Source: Candidatus Sumerlaeaceae bacterium (GTDB lineage Bacteria; Sumerlaeota; Sumerlaeia; Sumerlaeales; Sumerlaeaceae). Taken from it: a DNA stretch of 64,000 nt. Both the position numbers and the translations under genes were made by a program. The notes under the pieces are model-generated. The model was not told the origin of the DNA. It did no database searches and worked only from the letters and a program-made list of their open reading frames with translations. Numbering within the stretch: position 1 is the first letter of the stretch; the number at the start of each line of letters is the position of its first letter. The stretch is taken from NCBI GenBank assembly GCA_026418615.1, contig JAOAAY010000013.1, positions 1 through 64,000 of the forward strand, given 5' to 3'. This document shows, in pieces, positions 36,098 to 44,684 of the stretch.

Positions 36098-36625
36098 ATG
36101 GAGAAAACCCAAACGAGGCTTCCGAGCGGCGGAGGTGACGGGCAGGTCGCCATCTTGTTTGTCTGCATGGGGAACATTTGTCGCTCCCCCGCTGCGGAGG
36201 GCTACATGCGCCACCTTCTCGCTCAGCGCGGCTTGAGCGGGCGAATCCGCGTCGATAGCGCGGGGACGCTGGGCTATCATGCCGGCAGTCCTCCCGATTC
36301 GCGGATGATCCATGAGGCAGCCCGGCGCGGCTACGAGTTAAAACACGCTGCCCGTCAGGTGCAGCCTTCCGATTTCGATCGGTTTCATTACATCATCGCC
36401 ATGGATGAGGACAATCTCAACTACTTGAAGGCGATGCCGCGGAACTCCGACGGTAAGGCCTATGTAGGACTTTTGCTTGACGAGTGGCCGGAGGCGCCGG
36501 TGCGCGAGGTGCCTGACCCGTACTACGGGCGAACGCAGGAGGCTTTTCGTAAGTCGCTGGACCTTATTGAGCGAGGTTGCGAGGCTCTGCTTGCCCGAAT
36601 CCTTCGCACGCACGACATCGCATGA
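36098..36625 (+). CDS. Low-molecular-weight protein tyrosine phosphatase family
   Basis: A 175-residue phosphatase. The P-loop FVCMGNICRSP carries the nucleophilic Cys, with the Arg at its end, and the general acid Asp lies in VPDPYYG near residue 140. GGAG lies eight bases before ATG 36098. Its stop overlaps the next gene, a fructosamine-kinase-family gene, by four bases. In bacteria this neighbour pair has been linked to removal of sugar adducts from proteins, the phosphatase acting on ribulosamine-5-phosphates, so that role is more likely here than tyrosine dephosphorylation. Exopolysaccharide regulation is the alternative. Confidence 0.9.
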   Translation: MEKTQTRLPSGGGDGQVAILFVCMGNICRSPAAEGYMRHLLAQRGLSGRIRVDSAGTLGYHAGSPPDSRMIHEAARRGYELKHAARQVQPSDFDRFHYIIAMDEDNLNYLKAMPRNSDGKAYVGLLLDEWPEAPVREVPDPYYGRTQEAFRKSLDLIERGCEALLARILRTHDIA

Positions 36626-37554
36626 TTCCCGGCGCGCTTCAACAGGCCGTGACCCTTGCGGTAGCCAACCGTTTGGGTGGAACGCATCGGATAGTCAGAA
36701 TCGAACCCTGCGGGGGCGGATGCATCAACAGGGCAGCCCGACTAACGCTCGACAACGGGCTGACATTGTTCCTCAAATGGAATGACTGCGCTCCGCCACG
36801 CATGTTTGCGGCCGAGGCTGAAGGGTTGCGTCTCCTCCGCAAGCCGCTGGTTGAGGCTGGGATTGGATTGCGCGTTCCTGAGCCGTGGGCACATAGCGAG
36901 CGTTGCGATGAGTGCCCCGCATTTTTGCTGATGGAAGATCTCATTGCGGCCTCCAATGGAACGGACACTAATGGCGCGGTTAGCGAGCAGGCCGACCATA
37001 TCCTTGCTCAGGGATTGGCGGCGATCCACCGCTTTACCAGTGATCAGTTCGGGCTCGACCACGATAACTTCATCGGCTCGACTCCCCAAGTGAATGGAAG
37101 GACACAGTCCTGGGCTGAGTTCTTTCTTGAACGGCGGTTGCGGGCCATGCTGTCGCTGCTGGCCAAGCGGGGTGCCCTGCCAAAGCGCGTGGCCTCACTC
37201 GCTGAGCGCAGTCTCCCCAACATGGGCAGACTGCTCGAGTCTGTTACTGCCCTCCCCTCACTTGTTCATGGCGACCTTTGGGGCGGCAATGTGCTGAAGC
37301 CCCCCTCCGGATTTCCCGCGTTGATTGATCCGGCGGTTTACTTTGGCGATCGCGAGGTGGATCTGGCCATGACCGAATTGTTTGGGGGATTTTCGCGCGG
37401 TTTCCGATTGGCTTACGAGAGCAGTTTCCCGCTGTCGGACGGCTATGTTGTCCGAAAGGACATTTATAACCTTTATCACATCCTGAACCATGCCCTTTTG
37501 TTTGGGGGCGGTTACATGGCCCAAGCCGAAGCGATCATGAGCCGCTTCGCTTAA
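36622..37554 (+). CDS. Fructosamine/ribulosamine 3-kinase family protein
   Basis: A 310-residue kinase of the fructosamine-kinase (APH-like) fold. The catalytic loop is LVHGDLWGGNVL and the metal-binding segment ALIDPAVYFGDREVDLAMTELFGGF; the N-terminal nucleotide region shows CGGGCINRAARL and LFLKWN. Family members phosphorylate C3 of ketoamines on glycated proteins, making them unstable so that they fall off and the amine is regenerated. The ATG overlaps the phosphatase stop by four bases, which indicates co-translation and a shared repair role. Bacterial members often prefer ribulosamines. Confidence 0.92.
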   Translation: MIPGALQQAVTLAVANRLGGTHRIVRIEPCGGGCINRAARLTLDNGLTLFLKWNDCAPPRMFAAEAEGLRLLRKPLVEAGIGLRVPEPWAHSERCDECPAFLLMEDLIAASNGTDTNGAVSEQADHILAQGLAAIHRFTSDQFGLDHDNFIGSTPQVNGRTQSWAEFFLERRLRAMLSLLAKRGALPKRVASLAERSLPNMGRLLESVTALPSLVHGDLWGGNVLKPPSGFPALIDPAVYFGDREVDLAMTELFGGFSRGFRLAYESSFPLSDGYVVRKDIYNLYHILNHALLFGGGYMAQAEAIMSRFA

Positions 37555-37567
37555 TATTCCGGAGGCC

Positions 37568-37879
37568 TCAGAACAACCCGGGCAGTTTCAATCCGCCGGT
37601 GATTTTGGACATCTCGGCTTCGTGCAACTCTTTGGCCTTTTCCAAGGCAAGGTTCACTGCTGCCACCACGAGATCCTCGAGCATTTCCAGATCGTTGGGA
37701 TCAACAGCGTCGGGTTTGATGCGCACCGAGACAAGTTGCTGATTGCCGTTGGCAGTCGCCGTCACCATCCCGCCACCCGAGGAAGCCTCAACGGTGCGGC
37801 TTTCGAGTTCCTGCTGCACCCGCTCCAGGCGTTCTTGCAGTTCTTTCTGCATCTTTTGGATGTTTCGAATGTCGAACAT
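37568..37879 (-). CDS. ybaB: YbaB/EbfC nucleoid-associated protein
   Basis: A 103-residue DNA-binding protein of the YbaB/EbfC family, with a helical N-terminus (MQKELQERLERVQQELESR), the central sheet with GGGMVTATANGNQQLVSVRI, and the C-terminal helix. It binds DNA as a dimer and often sits directly after dnaX, as here, 12 bases downstream. CAGGAGAA lies just before ATG 37879. A link with DnaX and RecR in replication and repair is a usual inference from this arrangement. Confidence 0.95.
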   Translation of the reverse strand: MFDIRNIQKMQKELQERLERVQQELESRTVEASSGGGMVTATANGNQQLVSVRIKPDAVDPNDLEMLEDLVVAAVNLALEKAKELHEAEMSKITGGLKLPGLF

Positions 37880-37891
37880 TTAGTTCTCCTG

Positions 37892-40021
37892 TCAGGGATT
37901 CAGCCTGAATGTGAAATTGGAGTCGTCGAGTTGCAGCGCCGTTTTCAAGCGATCGATGAGGCGCGCAAGGTCTGTGTGCTTGCTGGCCAATTCCCGAAGG
38001 GCGTTATCCCGGTAGACTTTGGGTCCCAACATTTTTTTAATCACGGCTTCGTCGTTGGCATGATCCGCAGCCAATTCGTTTGAAATGTCTGAGTCGTCGG
38101 CGCTGACATCGTCCTCGGGATCATTCTCCGCCGGATCCGCACCTTCCCGAATTTGGGGGGCCGCTGCGGTTGGAGCCCCCGCCGGTTTTATTGTTGACGC
38201 GTACGGCGCCGCATCCCGTCCCGCAGGCGCATCGTCAAACTGTAGCCGAAAGGTGATTTCCTTCCCGGTGATTTCACGGGCAAGGGTTTTGAGCATCTCC
38301 TGATTTTTCGGACGGCTCAGATGGTCATGGGTGAAGCGATCAGTGGGTTTGATACCCAGCACGGCAATGTGGCCATTGAAACTTTTGATCGATGTTTCCA
38401 ACAATGTCACATGCAAGAAATGGTTGTGCTGAGCACACCGCTCGCGCAATTCCGTGAGGAACCGCTCAGGTGACATTTCGACTTCTGCCCTATCCGCAGA
38501 GACAGTTGGAGTCACCTCGTTGGGGCGGACCTCCGCCGCCGGCTTGGCGAACTCGCCCCGGTGCCCGTCGGCGGATGATCCCTCCACGCGGTCGGCCGGT
38601 GGCGGTGCAGGACGGTTTGCCGGTGACACCGTGCCTGATGTTACTGGACTTGCTCCCGCGGCGGGCCGGACATCTCCCGCCCGGCCGGCGGAGCCTGACA
38701 TGGAACCCTCGATGTTTTGAAGCCGAGTGACGATTGCAGCGATATCGTTCACCGCGTCCACGGTGCATAGGCGTACGACGGCTAATTCCACCAGAAAACG
38801 AGCCTGACTGGCCGTTTTCAGATCCTCCAGCAAGCGCAGGAAAGCCTCGGATGTGTTGACCAAGAACGAGAGAGGCATGTCCGAGGCCAGTTTACGGAGC
38901 ATGGCCATGCGGTCCGGCGAGACATTGAGCAGTTCGGGCTTTTGGGGAGCACTTTTGACAATCAAAACATCGCGCAAATGCGCAGCAAACGATTTGACGA
39001 ACCGCTCAAGGTCGTGTCCTCGCATTACCAAATCGTCAATGGTCGTCAAAAGTTGCTCGATCTGACGGCTTGCGAGCGCGCGAGTAAAGCCGTCGAGGAT
39101 ATCTGTCTCAATGGCTCCGAGGAAGCGTGCCACGGAGTCAAAGTCGAGTTTGTCCTCAGACAGGACCAGAACCTGATCCAGCATGACCTGAGCATCGCGC
39201 ATTCCGCCCTCAGCGTTGCGCGCGATCAACTCGAGGATGCGCCGGCGGTCTGCCGGGACTACGGATAGGTGGCGCCGCTTGCACTCCGCTTCGAGAATGC
39301 CGTCGAGTTGGCCGACGATCTCCTCAACGGTAAAACGCCGAAATACAAAAGATTGGCATCTTGAGACGATCGTCTCGGGTACTTTCTGCAACTCGGTGGT
39401 GGCGAGGACGAAGACCACCTGCGCGGGCGGTTCTTCCAGGGTCTTGAGCAGGGCGTTGAACGCCTGCGTCGAGAGCATATGGACTTCATCAATGATGTAA
39501 ACCTTATACCGCGAGAACGGGGCAAGGACGACGCCGCTTCGCAAATCCCGTATGTTGTCCACGCCCGTGTTGGATGCCGCGTCAATTTCGATCACATCGA
39601 GGCTGTTTCCGGCCTCAATGCCGCGGCACGAAGGACATTGGCCACACGGATCGGGGCGAGGCCCGCCTCTCTGACAGTTCAGAGCCTTGGCCAGGATGCG
39701 GGCCGTCGAAGTCTTGCCGGTGCCGCGCGGCCCGCTGAACAGATAGGCATGGCCAATTTGGCCGGAAGCAATCGCGGTACTCAGGGCCGTACGAACATTT
39801 TCCTGTCCGACAACCTGGGCAAATGTCTGGGGGCGGTACCGGCGCGCCAGCACCACATAAGGCTCATCCGACTGGGGAGAGGAAAAGGTCGGCTTAGCGT
39901 CGGCCTCCCGCAGTTGCGAAGGTTCCAACGGTTCGGATGGCGCCAGCAGGTCGTCGAGCGGAAACAGGCTGTCCCCGGCTTGACCACCGAGAAAATCCTC
40001 TGGTTCTTCTTGCTTAGGCAT
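37892..40021 (-). CDS. dnaX: DNA polymerase III subunits gamma/tau
   Basis: A 709-residue clamp-loader subunit. The AAA+ core has YRPQTFAQVVGQENV, Walker A GPRGTGKTS, a four-Cys zinc knuckle (CQRGGPRPDPCGQCPSC), Walker B IIDEVHMLS and sensor ATTELQKVPETIVSRC. The C-terminal part is Pro/Ala-rich, then a tau-like domain. The first 60 residues (to SDEPYVVLARRYRP) are an acidic extension uncommon in the family. ATG 40021, with AAAGAGG close upstream, was preferred to a start at 40114. No programmed frameshift site is evident at the usual gamma position. Confidence 0.94.
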   Translation of the reverse strand: MPKQEEPEDFLGGQAGDSLFPLDDLLAPSEPLEPSQLREADAKPTFSSPQSDEPYVVLARRYRPQTFAQVVGQENVRTALSTAIASGQIGHAYLFSGPRGTGKTSTARILAKALNCQRGGPRPDPCGQCPSCRGIEAGNSLDVIEIDAASNTGVDNIRDLRSGVVLAPFSRYKVYIIDEVHMLSTQAFNALLKTLEEPPAQVVFVLATTELQKVPETIVSRCQSFVFRRFTVEEIVGQLDGILEAECKRRHLSVVPADRRRILELIARNAEGGMRDAQVMLDQVLVLSEDKLDFDSVARFLGAIETDILDGFTRALASRQIEQLLTTIDDLVMRGHDLERFVKSFAAHLRDVLIVKSAPQKPELLNVSPDRMAMLRKLASDMPLSFLVNTSEAFLRLLEDLKTASQARFLVELAVVRLCTVDAVNDIAAIVTRLQNIEGSMSGSAGRAGDVRPAAGASPVTSGTVSPANRPAPPPADRVEGSSADGHRGEFAKPAAEVRPNEVTPTVSADRAEVEMSPERFLTELRERCAQHNHFLHVTLLETSIKSFNGHIAVLGIKPTDRFTHDHLSRPKNQEMLKTLAREITGKEITFRLQFDDAPAGRDAAPYASTIKPAGAPTAAAPQIREGADPAENDPEDDVSADDSDISNELAADHANDEAVIKKMLGPKVYRDNALRELASKHTDLARLIDRLKTALQLDDSNFTFRLNP

Positions 40022-40723
40022 AGGCCTCTTTGCCGACCGATTTGGCGCAGTTCGAAATGAACTCAGCGTAACGAATTGTCGTAAAGGGTGAGTAGTCGCT
40101 GATGGCGCTGCCATTCAAGGCTAAAGCGGCTTGGAGCCTGATTCACAAAAGGCGAGCCTCCGCATCGCCGTACGAAAAGACTTGTCTGAACCTGAGGTTC
40201 AGGTGGGCACCCTCACTCTCGCCTCGGTAGTCCCCGCGCAGGGGCGTGCCCTTGTGCGATGGCTATTGGGCTCCCTTATTCGTTGTATTGGCTCAGTGAC
40301 CTGTCGGTTCGTACCAACGTAGCAGAGGCTCGAAACCAAGTATGCACCTCAATGGCAAATGATTGAGCCGATCTCAAACGAAATCGGACACGCCAAAGTC
40401 GCGGCTTGCGGCGAATAATATTCTTTACGAATGTTATGCGCACTCGGCGGAATGATCCGCTTGGATTGCGTTAACGAGGAAAGATCAGAGACAGCAGGTA
40501 GCCTCAGCCCAGGCTGACGGCGCAAATCCTGCCGAGACCTGTCCTTGCAGCGGTCACCGTCGGCATTGCTGGCGAGGACCAAAGCAGTCCGATGAGTCGT
40601 TGTGCCTTTCGTCCCCCCTCGGGCAGCCGCCTGCCGGTGGTCGGGAGCACGCGGCCGCCGGAACAGCGTCTCTACTGTCCGGCGTGGCGCGGTCCCAACC
40701 CTGAGAGAAAAGAGGTGGTATGC
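40022..40723. other. Long intergenic region between dnaX and rplJ
   Basis: About 700 bases separate the divergent dnaX and rplJ starts. The part up to about 40460 holds no convincing gene or strong structure that I can see. From about 40465 the sequence carries the L10 leader described separately. Promoters for both dnaX and the ribosomal protein operon must lie here. Confidence 0.7.
40465..40720 (+). ncRNA. Ribosomal protein L10 leader (rplJ autoregulatory 5' UTR)
   Basis: The leader contains the family's characteristic pair of strands: GACAG-CAGG (40490-40498) pairing with CCTG (40528-40531) and CTGTC (40539-40543). The unpaired CCGAGAC between the 3' strands has the GA-rich look of a kink-turn. 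A side hairpin AGCCT/AGGCT (40500-40504 and 40511-40515) sits inside. This is the binding site through which the L10-L7/L12 complex represses its own operon. The core is at about 40480-40545; the rest up to the rplJ start is the downstream arm and is less certain. Confidence 0.7.
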
Positions 40724-41251
40724 TTGCCCAACAAAGCCAAACTTGATGCTGTCGCGCGCATCAAGGAAACGATAGGCCGATCCAAATCCATCGTGGTGAC
40801 CGATTACCGGGGAATCACTGTTGGCGAGATGACGATTTTGCGCAACCGGCTGCGCGCCGAGGGCGTCGAGTACAAGGTTGTTAAGAACCGTCTGGCTAAA
40901 ATTGCGCTCCGCGAATCGGGTTTGAACACCCTGGACGAGTTTCTTACCGGCACCAAAGCCATCGCGTTCGGCACGAAAGACCCGGTCGCACCCGCCAAAG
41001 TGCTCGTAGCGTATGCCAAAGAAAACGAGAAACTGAAGGTGGTAGGCGGCCTGATGGACAATCGGATCCTCACCGCCAGTGCCATCAACGAACTCTCGCA
41101 GATGCCCAGTCGTGAGGTGCTGCTGTCACGCCTGCTCGGAAGTCTCTCGAGTCCGGTTCAGAAACTGGCTTACGGCCTGAATCAGACTGTTGCCAAACTG
41201 GCCTACGCCCTTGATGCGGTGGCCAGAAAAAAGGCGGAACAAGGCGCCTAA
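40724..41251 (+). CDS. rplJ: 50S ribosomal protein L10
   Basis: A 175-residue L10, which anchors L7/L12 dimers to the 23S rRNA at the ribosome stalk base. The N-terminal rRNA-binding half (KSIVVTDYRGITVGEMTILRNRLRAEGVEYKVVKNRLAKIAL) is typical, and the C-terminal helix (VQKLAYGLNQTVAKLAYALDAVARKK) carries the L7/L12-binding sites. The best start is TTG 40724, giving the usual MPNKAKLDAV opening with AGAGGTGG just before it; GTG 40715 is possible. It is preceded by an L10 leader and followed by rplL, but rplKA and rpoBC are absent from its flanks. Confidence 0.95.
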   Translation: MPNKAKLDAVARIKETIGRSKSIVVTDYRGITVGEMTILRNRLRAEGVEYKVVKNRLAKIALRESGLNTLDEFLTGTKAIAFGTKDPVAPAKVLVAYAKENEKLKVVGGLMDNRILTASAINELSQMPSREVLLSRLLGSLSSPVQKLAYGLNQTVAKLAYALDAVARKKAEQGA

Positions 41252-41323
41252 GCGCCTCTCCGCTTCCCACGATCCACATCGACACCATAAAATGCATGTA
41301 AACTTTACGAAAGGCTATTCGAA

Positions 41324-41716
41324 ATGGCAGAAACGATAACCATTGACCAGATCATCGAGCGCATTGACGCGATGACGATTCTCGAAGTGAATGAACTTGT
41401 GAAGAAAATCGAAGAGCGCTACGGCGTGAGCGCGGCCCCGGTGGCCGTTGCCGCCGGCCCCGCGGCCGCCGCCGGTGCTGCAGCCGCGCCGGTCGAGGAG
41501 AAAACGGAGTTCAATGTCATCCTCAAAGAGTATCCGGCCGATAAAAAGATCGCAATCATCAAGGAAGTCCGTGCGATCACCGGGTTGGGCCTCAAGGAGG
41601 CGAAGGACCTTGTCGAGGCGGTGCCTAAGGAAGTGGCCAAGGATGTCAACAAGGACGACGCGGCAAAGTTCAAAAAGCAGTTGGAGGACGCAGGGGCGAA
41701 AGTGGAAATCCAGTAA
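41324..41716 (+). CDS. rplL: 50S ribosomal protein L7/L12
   Basis: A 130-residue stalk protein. The N-terminal dimerisation helices ([22 protein letters not shown]) are joined by an Ala/Gly/Pro-rich hinge to the C-terminal domain [43 protein letters not shown], which recruits translation factors. AAAGG lies eight bases before the ATG. A likely terminator follows at 41763; the next gene is a convergent kinase, not rpoB as in most bacteria. Confidence 0.97.
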   Translation: MAETITIDQIIERIDAMTILEVNELVKKIEERYGVSAAPVAVAAGPAAAAGAAAAPVEEKTEFNVILKEYPADKKIAIIKEVRAITGLGLKEAKDLVEAVPKEVAKDVNKDDAAKFKKQLEDAGAKVEIQ

Positions 41717-41762
41717 CCCCCCGTCACTGTTTCCGGCTTATAGGGCGGGCAGACGACTCCAT

Positions 41763-41787
41763 GCGGGCGTTTGCCCGCCAATTTCTT
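41763..41787 (+). terminator. Probable rho-independent terminator after rplL
   Basis: GCGGGC (41763-41768) and GCCCGC (41773-41778) form a perfect six-base-pair stem with loop GTTT, followed by CAATTTCTT. It lies 46 bases past the rplL stop and before the convergent kinase gene. Confidence 0.55.
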
Positions 41788-41808
41788 ATATTGCTGGCAT
41801 GCTTCGGT

Positions 41809-44457
41809 TCAGACTCCGAACAGATCATCCAGCAGCGCCTGCACGCTCGGATAACGGTCGGCCGGACTTTTCTGAGTGCAGCGGGCAAACACTTCGTCAA
41901 TTTTCGGCGGCAAGGTGGCTCTCAGCGTCGAGGGCCGCGGGAACGGCGCATGAACCTGCATCCGGGCGATTTCAACAGGATCCGTGATCTTTTTCACATC
42001 GAACGGCGTTCGTCCAGTCAAAAGAAAGTACAGAGTCATTCCCAACGAATAGATATCTGTTCGGCAGTCAACTTCCGTTCCCATGATTTGCTCGGGAGCC
42101 ATGTATTGCGGCGTACCGACCAGAGTTGGCTGGGAGTCGTCTTTGAGGCCGGCATTTGCGGCGGCCTCAGACAAAATGCGGGCCAGCCCGAAATCCACCA
42201 CCTTCACTCCGCCTGACTGTCGCAAGATGACATTGCCCGGTTTGATGTCGAGATGCAGGACCGACTGGGAATGCGCGTACATGAGAGCCTCGCACAATTG
42301 CCGGATGACGGAACGCACATCCTCCAACGACATGGGGCCCTTGCGGCGGACAACCTGCTTGAGATTTTCGCCTGCGACAAACTCCATGGCGATATAATAA
42401 AGGTTGTCCATGTGGCCGCAGTCAAAGATCGTGACAATGTTCGGATGCGACAGTCGCGCCACAAGGCGGGCCTCGCGCAGGAAGGCCTCTTCGACATGTT
42501 GCGCGCCCATGCGGGGCATGGGAAAGGTTTTCAGGGCCACTTCGCGCTGCAAATGCTCGTCAAACGCTTTGTATACAATGGCCATGCCGCCGCGCCCGAG
42601 TTCATTTTGGATTGTGTAGCGCCCGCCGGCGCCGAACCGTGTGTCAGGGGCCTGCGTAATGCTCTCGCGAGTTACCGGCCGGAATCCAAAACCGGAGGAC
42701 TCCGTCATGGGAACGGTTTGTGGCGGAGTCAGTGCGCGTGTGGCCAGGCGCGAGGTCGGTCGCGTGGGCGTCTCGGGTGACGGCTCCTCGCTTCGGTGTT
42801 TGGTATTCTCAAGATTGCGCAACCGAAATTCGGCGTCCTCATATTTGATATCGATCGTCAGTACCTGCCTGTACGCCCAGATCGCCGCATCAATGTCCGA
42901 GTCTTCCATGAGCCTGCCATATCGGTAGAACACCGGCAAATACTCGCTGACTGGAGGAAGAGTGTGCACCGCCTTGCTGAAAAGGTCTCGCGCAGCGCCA
43001 ACTCGGCCGTGGTCGTAAAATGCGACGGCAAGAAAACCCATGGCGGCTGCCGAATCCGGGGAAGTCATGGGAACACGCTGAAGATATTCGATCGCTCTTG
43101 CCGTGTCGCCTTGCTTGAGGGCCAGGGACCCCGCTTTGAAAAAATTGCCCGCCGAGGCCCAGGCGCCGACAGCCTGCGTCAGATCTCCTGCGGCCTCATA
43201 ACACTCCGCAGCACTGCGCCAATCGTGGGCCGACGCATAAGCGGCAGCCGCGGCTTTGAATTCGCGCGCTGTCGAATACATTTCCGCAGCCATGAGGGGT
43301 CGCTGCAGTTTCTCGTAGGCCCGGGCAGCAGATAAATAATCTTTGGCCCGTTTGTAACAGTCCACGGCCTGATTGTACTTCTCGGCTTCCTCGTAGAACC
43401 GTCCAGCCTCGATAAAATCGCCGCGATGCAAGGCTACCCGGGCTTGAAAATCTGCCACCATGCGGGTGTCGCCGATTTTTGCAAATGCGACACGAGCCTT
43501 CTCAGGCTGTTCGGCCTTCAGGTAGGCTTCCCCGGCGCGAGCCCAATCCCCCGCCTGCTCGTACGCTTCCGCCGCCATAATCAGTTGACCCGAGAGTTCC
43601 AGCACTTGGGCTGCTCGCGCTTGCTGACCTGAGCGAACGAGGAGCGTTGCAGCACGAGCAAGAATTTCCGCGGCGTGATTGTCGCTAGTGGCTAGCGTCT
43701 CAAGGTCGGCACGATCCAGCACACCGAGCAGTTTTCCCACATTGCCAGCCTGTTCGTAGACCCGGATTGCGTCGAGATCGCGGTGCACCCGTTCCCACAT
43801 TTCGCCCGCCTTGACGAAGGCAAAAGCGCGCTCGTACATAGCGGCAGCCTTCAAATAACTGTTGTCTTCAACGGCCTTTTCCGCGGCGAGCCGGAAATTG
43901 TTAATAGCCCTCTCTCGCAACCCCTCCTTTTCCGACAGGTTGCCGGCATCCTCGTATTTGCCGTCTTGCTCAAGCAATTCGATGGCCTGCTGGGGCAAGC
44001 CGGCCCTCTCGAATGCGGCGGCGCCACGCGTGAGAACTCCTGCCTTGGCAAAACAATCCCCCGCCTCAGCCCACATGTCGAGAGCCTCGTAGGCCTCTGC
44101 CGCTCCAAGGTAGTCGCCTTTGCGGTGCAAACGACGAGCAGATTTGAGGAGGTTTTTTTGGTAATTCGCGCCCTCGTAATTGACCGACTGACCACCGGTC
44201 AGCCGCAGCCAGACCGCCATAATGGTGTTCGCAATGGCCTCCTGCACATACACGAGCACCACCAGCGCCAAAAGTCCGCCGACAAACAACCCCACCTGGT
44301 GGAACATTCCGAGTGCGGACTCAGCGATTCGAGGCAGGTCGTTCATCAAGAACGAACGCTGCTCGTAAGCGACCATAGCCACGACCCCCCAAAATGCGAG
44401 ACTGTACAGGGCGCGCGGCAATCCCGATTGTATGCCTGACCTCTGAGCCGATGTCAT
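41809..44457 (-). CDS. Membrane-anchored TPR-repeat Ser/Thr protein kinase (C-terminal kinase domain)
   Basis: An 882-residue protein with reversed layout compared with PknB. Two hydrophobic helices (about residues 15-30 and 55-80) are followed by some 12-15 short helical TPR-like repeats (AAEAYEALDMWAEAGDCFAKAG is one unit) up to about residue 540, a Pro/Thr-rich linker, and a Hanks-type kinase at about 613-882. The glycine loop is LGRGGMAIVYKA, the ATP-binding Lys is in EVALKTF, the catalytic loop is HLDIKPGNV, and DFG and APE are intact. HLD instead of HRD removes the regulatory arginine. ATG 44457, with GAGG upstream, excludes a longer frame. It is divergent from a TPR membrane protein gene. 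Confidence 0.9.
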   Translation of the reverse strand: MTSAQRSGIQSGLPRALYSLAFWGVVAMVAYEQRSFLMNDLPRIAESALGMFHQVGLFVGGLLALVVLVYVQEAIANTIMAVWLRLTGGQSVNYEGANYQKNLLKSARRLHRKGDYLGAAEAYEALDMWAEAGDCFAKAGVLTRGAAAFERAGLPQQAIELLEQDGKYEDAGNLSEKEGLRERAINNFRLAAEKAVEDNSYLKAAAMYERAFAFVKAGEMWERVHRDLDAIRVYEQAGNVGKLLGVLDRADLETLATSDNHAAEILARAATLLVRSGQQARAAQVLELSGQLIMAAEAYEQAGDWARAGEAYLKAEQPEKARVAFAKIGDTRMVADFQARVALHRGDFIEAGRFYEEAEKYNQAVDCYKRAKDYLSAARAYEKLQRPLMAAEMYSTAREFKAAAAAYASAHDWRSAAECYEAAGDLTQAVGAWASAGNFFKAGSLALKQGDTARAIEYLQRVPMTSPDSAAAMGFLAVAFYDHGRVGAARDLFSKAVHTLPPVSEYLPVFYRYGRLMEDSDIDAAIWAYRQVLTIDIKYEDAEFRLRNLENTKHRSEEPSPETPTRPTSRLATRALTPPQTVPMTESSGFGFRPVTRESITQAPDTRFGAGGRYTIQNELGRGGMAIVYKAFDEHLQREVALKTFPMPRMGAQHVEEAFLREARLVARLSHPNIVTIFDCGHMDNLYYIAMEFVAGENLKQVVRRKGPMSLEDVRSVIRQLCEALMYAHSQSVLHLDIKPGNVILRQSGGVKVVDFGLARILSEAAANAGLKDDSQPTLVGTPQYMAPEQIMGTEVDCRTDIYSLGMTLYFLLTGRTPFDVKKITDPVEIARMQVHAPFPRPSTLRATLPPKIDEVFARCTQKSPADRYPSVQALLDDLFGV

Positions 44458-44684
44458 CTTAATCGCCCTCAATACTGCCGTGCAACCCCGGCTCGTCAAT
44501 ACGCAAGGTGTCACCGGCCTGCCCTGGCGATGAATGCCGATAGCAAGCCGGTCGCGGGTAAAGTTCATAGGCTTATGCGGAATCCTCTTGCGAACGCCGC
44601 GCGGGTGTAGTGCAAGGATGGTGGTTGGAGCAGTTTTGACTGCTGACTTGTGCTGGATACCACACCGCGTTGAGGTTACGGCTG
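44458..44684. promoter_or_regulatory. Shared intergenic region between kinase and TPR gene
   Basis: About 227 bases separate the divergent kinase and TPR-protein genes and must contain both promoters. I see no clear sigma-70 or sigma-54 elements and no strong hairpin. Shared control of the two divergent genes is possible. Confidence 0.35.

Noticed and set aside
38032-38038. Run of seven A (coding strand) in dnaX as a programmed frameshift site
   Set aside because: It lies near codon 661, far past the AAA+ and third domains where a gamma-type truncation would occur, and no downstream stem or upstream Shine-Dalgarno stimulator was seen.
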